Shown here: positions 61,987-64,000 of the stretch, piece by piece
Numbering within the stretch: position 1 is the stretch's first letter
Layout of the letters: each line of letters begins with the position of its first letter
From: Paenibacillus taiwanensis DSM 18679
GTDB taxonomy: Bacteria; Bacillota; Bacilli; Paenibacillales; Paenibacillaceae
DNA: 64,000 nt
Direction: 5' to 3'
Assembly (NCBI RefSeq): GCF_000425125.1
Contig: NZ_AULE01000031.1
Span: 186,001 to 250,000, forward strand
Position numbers and translations under genes: made by a program
Notes under the pieces: model-generated
What the model was told of the DNA's origin: nothing
The model's input: only the letters and a program-made list of their open reading frames with translations
The model's database searches: none

Positions 61987-64000
61987 TCAAAAGCTCCTGC
62001 TGCGAATCAACCGATCTGTAAGCCATAATATCGGCCAGGACATCAATGCCATTGAACCTGCCAGTAAAATAAACTCCCATTCGATTTCGTAAAGTAGAAA
62101 CCAATCTCTACCCGCAGGAACGACAAAGGCAGCAACAAATAACACCAACATCCCTAACACAATTAATATCCGCTGGCCGTTTAAGGGCGATGCGACTCTC
62201 GACAGCACAACCAAACTCGATCCACCTAACACTATGGTCGATAAGGTGCGGCCTTGTTTTAGCGGCAACCCTGCATAGTGCGCGATAATAAAGATAAGCA
62301 GTGTCAAAACACCTAGCACGACTCCATTCGGAATAGATGCCTGTAGTACCCGTTTAAGAAAACCTTTGTTTACTCGCTCCTTGTTAGGACCAAGCGCCAA
62401 AAAGAAGGCAGGGATCCCAATCGCAACGGAGCCAAGCAGCGTTAATTGAATTGGCACAATCGGGAATGGAAGCAGCAGCATACAAAACACGACTGATAAT
62501 ATTGTGGAGTACGTTGTCTTTGACAGAAACAGTTCAGACACACGTTCCAAGTTGTTAATCAATCTTCTGCCCTCTGCTACAATCTTCGGCAGCGCGCTGA
62601 AGTTCGACTGCAACAGCACAAGCTGGGCAACAGCCTTGGTGGCATCTGCTCCATTGGCCATCGCAATGCCGCAGTCCGCCTCCTTCAGCGCCAGCACATC
62701 ATTAACGCCATCCCCCGTCATCGCCACGGTGTGTCCATTGGATTGCAGCGCCATGACCATTTCCTTCTTCTGATGCGGCGTTACGCGCCCGAATACTGTA
62801 TATTCCTGAAGTAACTTGGCAAGCTCCTCACGCGCCTCAGGTAATGTCCTTGCATCTATATATTTGTCTGCCTTGGCTACACCCGCACGCGCAGCAACCG
62901 CTGAAACGGTTACGGGATTGTCCCCTGAAATAATTTTGATCTCGACACCTTCACGATTAAAATAGTCTAGCGCCTCTGGCGCATCTTCTCTAATGATATC
63001 CTCGATAAACAACAGCGCCTCTTGATTCACATCTGTCGTCTGCCAGTCCTCCAAGCTCACCTTTTCCAAACGTCCAAGCAGCAATACTCTTCGTCCCTCA
63101 GAAGCAGCGGCTTCTACTTGGTCTTGGATAGAAGCGTAACGCTCTCCTAACAGCACCTCCGGTGCACCTAATAACCAAGCTCCTTCATCCTCAAAGGTGA
63201 CGGCCATCCATTTTTTATCGGACGAAAAGGGTATTCGCTCCTTGATCACAAACGCAGATGGCTGCGGGTACTGCTCCCTAATGGCTTGTTGCGTCGGATT
63301 AATGCTAGGAAAAGCATGTGCAATGCCCGACAATACTTGATCCAGCGTCTGGGTAACGCTGCTGCTCAATGGCACAATGTCCGTCAGCTTTAAGTCCCCC
63401 ACCGTTATTGTGCCTGTCTTATCCAGACATAACATGTCCACTCTTGCAAGCACCTCAGTAGCAGGAAGCTCCTGCACGAGCGCTTTCCACTTCGATAGAC
63501 GGATAATAGCTACCACAAACGTAGCACTTGTAAGCAAGACCATACCTTCTGGTACCATTCCAATAATGCCACTGACAGCACCAAGTATCGCCTCCTGCCA
63601 GCTCTTGCCTGTAAACCACAATTGCGTAATAACCAGCATTAGCCCTACAGGGACGACGATGCGAATAATAACTTTAAATATTCGATTCACCGACGTCTGT
63701 AATTCTGAGTTGATCAGCTTGAACTTCTTCGCTTCCTCGGCCAATTTGGCTGCATAGGTTGCTCCGCCAACACTGCTCACTTTGGCATACCCGCTGCCAG
63801 CTGTGACGTAGCTTCCTGATAAAATGTTTGCTCCACCACTTTTATTTACTGTATCTGCTTCACCCGTCAGCATCGATTCATCCACTTCTAAATCACTGCC
63901 CGCAAGCACCTCGGCATCAGCCACAATTTTGGACCCTGGCGTCAGAACCATAATGTCATCCAACACGATGTCCTCAAGCTCGATATGAACAGGAGCCCCG
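61987..64000 (-). CDS. Cation-translocating P-type ATPase (CtpE/Exp7-like), N-terminal part outside window
   Basis: The frame is open through the right edge, and about 670 C-terminal residues are visible. Motifs are ESMLTGEAD, PEGMVLLTSATFVVAIIRL with QELPATEVL, the phosphorylation site CLDKTGTIT, TPHQKKEMV, TGDGVNDVLALKEADCGIAM, and six C-terminal membrane helices. PEGM in place of the CPC or PEGL motifs, together with LVQELPA, recalls the CtpE/Exp7 group, for which calcium uptake has been described in mycobacteria. The cation here is not proven. It ends 51 bases before the bidirectional terminator. Confidence 0.87.
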   Translation of the reverse strand, partial: GAPVHIELEDIVLDDIMVLTPGSKIVADAEVLAGSDLEVDESMLTGEADTVNKSGGANILSGSYVTAGSGYAKVSSVGGATYAAKLAEEAKKFKLINSELQTSVNRIFKVIIRIVVPVGLMLVITQLWFTGKSWQEAILGAVSGIIGMVPEGMVLLTSATFVVAIIRLSKWKALVQELPATEVLARVDMLCLDKTGTITVGDLKLTDIVPLSSSVTQTLDQVLSGIAHAFPSINPTQQAIREQYPQPSAFVIKERIPFSSDKKWMAVTFEDEGAWLLGAPEVLLGERYASIQDQVEAAASEGRRVLLLGRLEKVSLEDWQTTDVNQEALLFIEDIIREDAPEALDYFNREGVEIKIISGDNPVTVSAVAARAGVAKADKYIDARTLPEAREELAKLLQEYTVFGRVTPHQKKEMVMALQSNGHTVAMTGDGVNDVLALKEADCGIAMANGADATKAVAQLVLLQSNFSALPKIVAEGRRLINNLERVSELFLSKTTYSTILSVVFCMLLLPFPIVPIQLTLLGSVAIGIPAFFLALGPNKERVNKGFLKRVLQASIPNGVVLGVLTLLIFIIAHYAGLPLKQGRTLSTIVLGGSSLVVLSRVASPLNGQRILIVLGMLVLFVAAFVVPAGRDWFLLYEIEWEFILLAGSMALMSWPILWLTDRLIRSRSF

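Noticed and set aside
1-64000. Prophage, transposon or genomic-island boundaries
   Set aside because: No integrase, transposase, terminal repeats or tRNA-flanked junctions were seen, and gene content is mostly housekeeping. Only the helicase gene shows a clear local composition shift.

Overview
The window looks like a chromosomal segment of a spore-forming Gram-positive bacterium of the Paenibacillus type. The reasons are strong GGAGG ribosome binding sites, frequent GTG and TTG starts, sporulation proteins (Spo0M, a YhcN/YlaJ lipoprotein, a DUF1360/YjcA protein), an S-layer-homology peptidase, a Bacillus-style caa3 oxidase operon (ctaCDEF, then ctaG and the DUF420 protein CtaM), a BcrABC bacitracin locus and a YesMN-type two-component system beside a sugar ABC operon. 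Base composition is moderate. There are no rRNA or tRNA genes, no prophage, no insertion sequence and no CRISPR array. The first and last genes, both P-type ATPases, are cut by the window edges.

Layout. 1-2.2 kb: a Cd/Zn/Pb efflux ATPase with a very His-rich linker and its CadC repressor. 2.3-5.4 kb: a DNA-repair islet (alkyl-base glycosylase, a PD-(D/E)XK nuclease with a probable Fe-S cluster, a divergent SRAP/HMCES protein). 5.5-8.4 kb: small sporulation-type and membrane proteins and a purine permease with a PurR-like box. 8.5-12.6 kb: bcrABC with its own two-component system. 12.8-19.9 kb: a GntR (YtrA-like) regulator, two ABC ATPases, an ABC-2 permease, a membrane protein and an SLH-S9 peptidase, all on one strand behind a promoter overlapped by a palindrome. 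20-26.9 kb: a MOSC protein and the caa3 oxidase operon with a recognisable promoter, a cre site, a possible leader peptide and an internal terminator. 27-41 kb: mostly single genes, including a sporulation lipoprotein, a second methionine aminopeptidase, a serine hydrolase, an MFS exporter, Spo0M, a lipid kinase, MscL with a zinc-ribbon tail, an SF1 helicase with a GC-rich patch and a small alarmone synthetase. 41-50 kb: a FUSC-like exporter, an M15 carboxypeptidase, a DAACS symporter, a secreted glycosidase-like lipoprotein and a second two-component system. 50.3-53.7 kb: rtcB coupled to an AAA ATPase, preceded on the same strand by a compact small transcription unit and two terminators. 53.7-60.8 kb: a sugar ABC transporter divergent from its sensor kinase and AraC-type response regulator. 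61-64 kb: a TspO-like protein and a CtpE-like ATPase.

The two most informative regulatory observations are these. (1) The two promoters of the sugar ABC operon carry the same 17-bp box, 15 of 17 bases identical, at exactly the same distance from the -10 element; this is the expected signature of the neighbouring AraC-type regulator. (2) A small promoter-RBS-peptide-hairpin-terminator unit sits upstream of rtcB, and part of it is complementary to the terminator that precedes rtcB. The second is the best candidate here for an undescribed regulatory system. Functions are inferred by reading motifs; no database search was possible.
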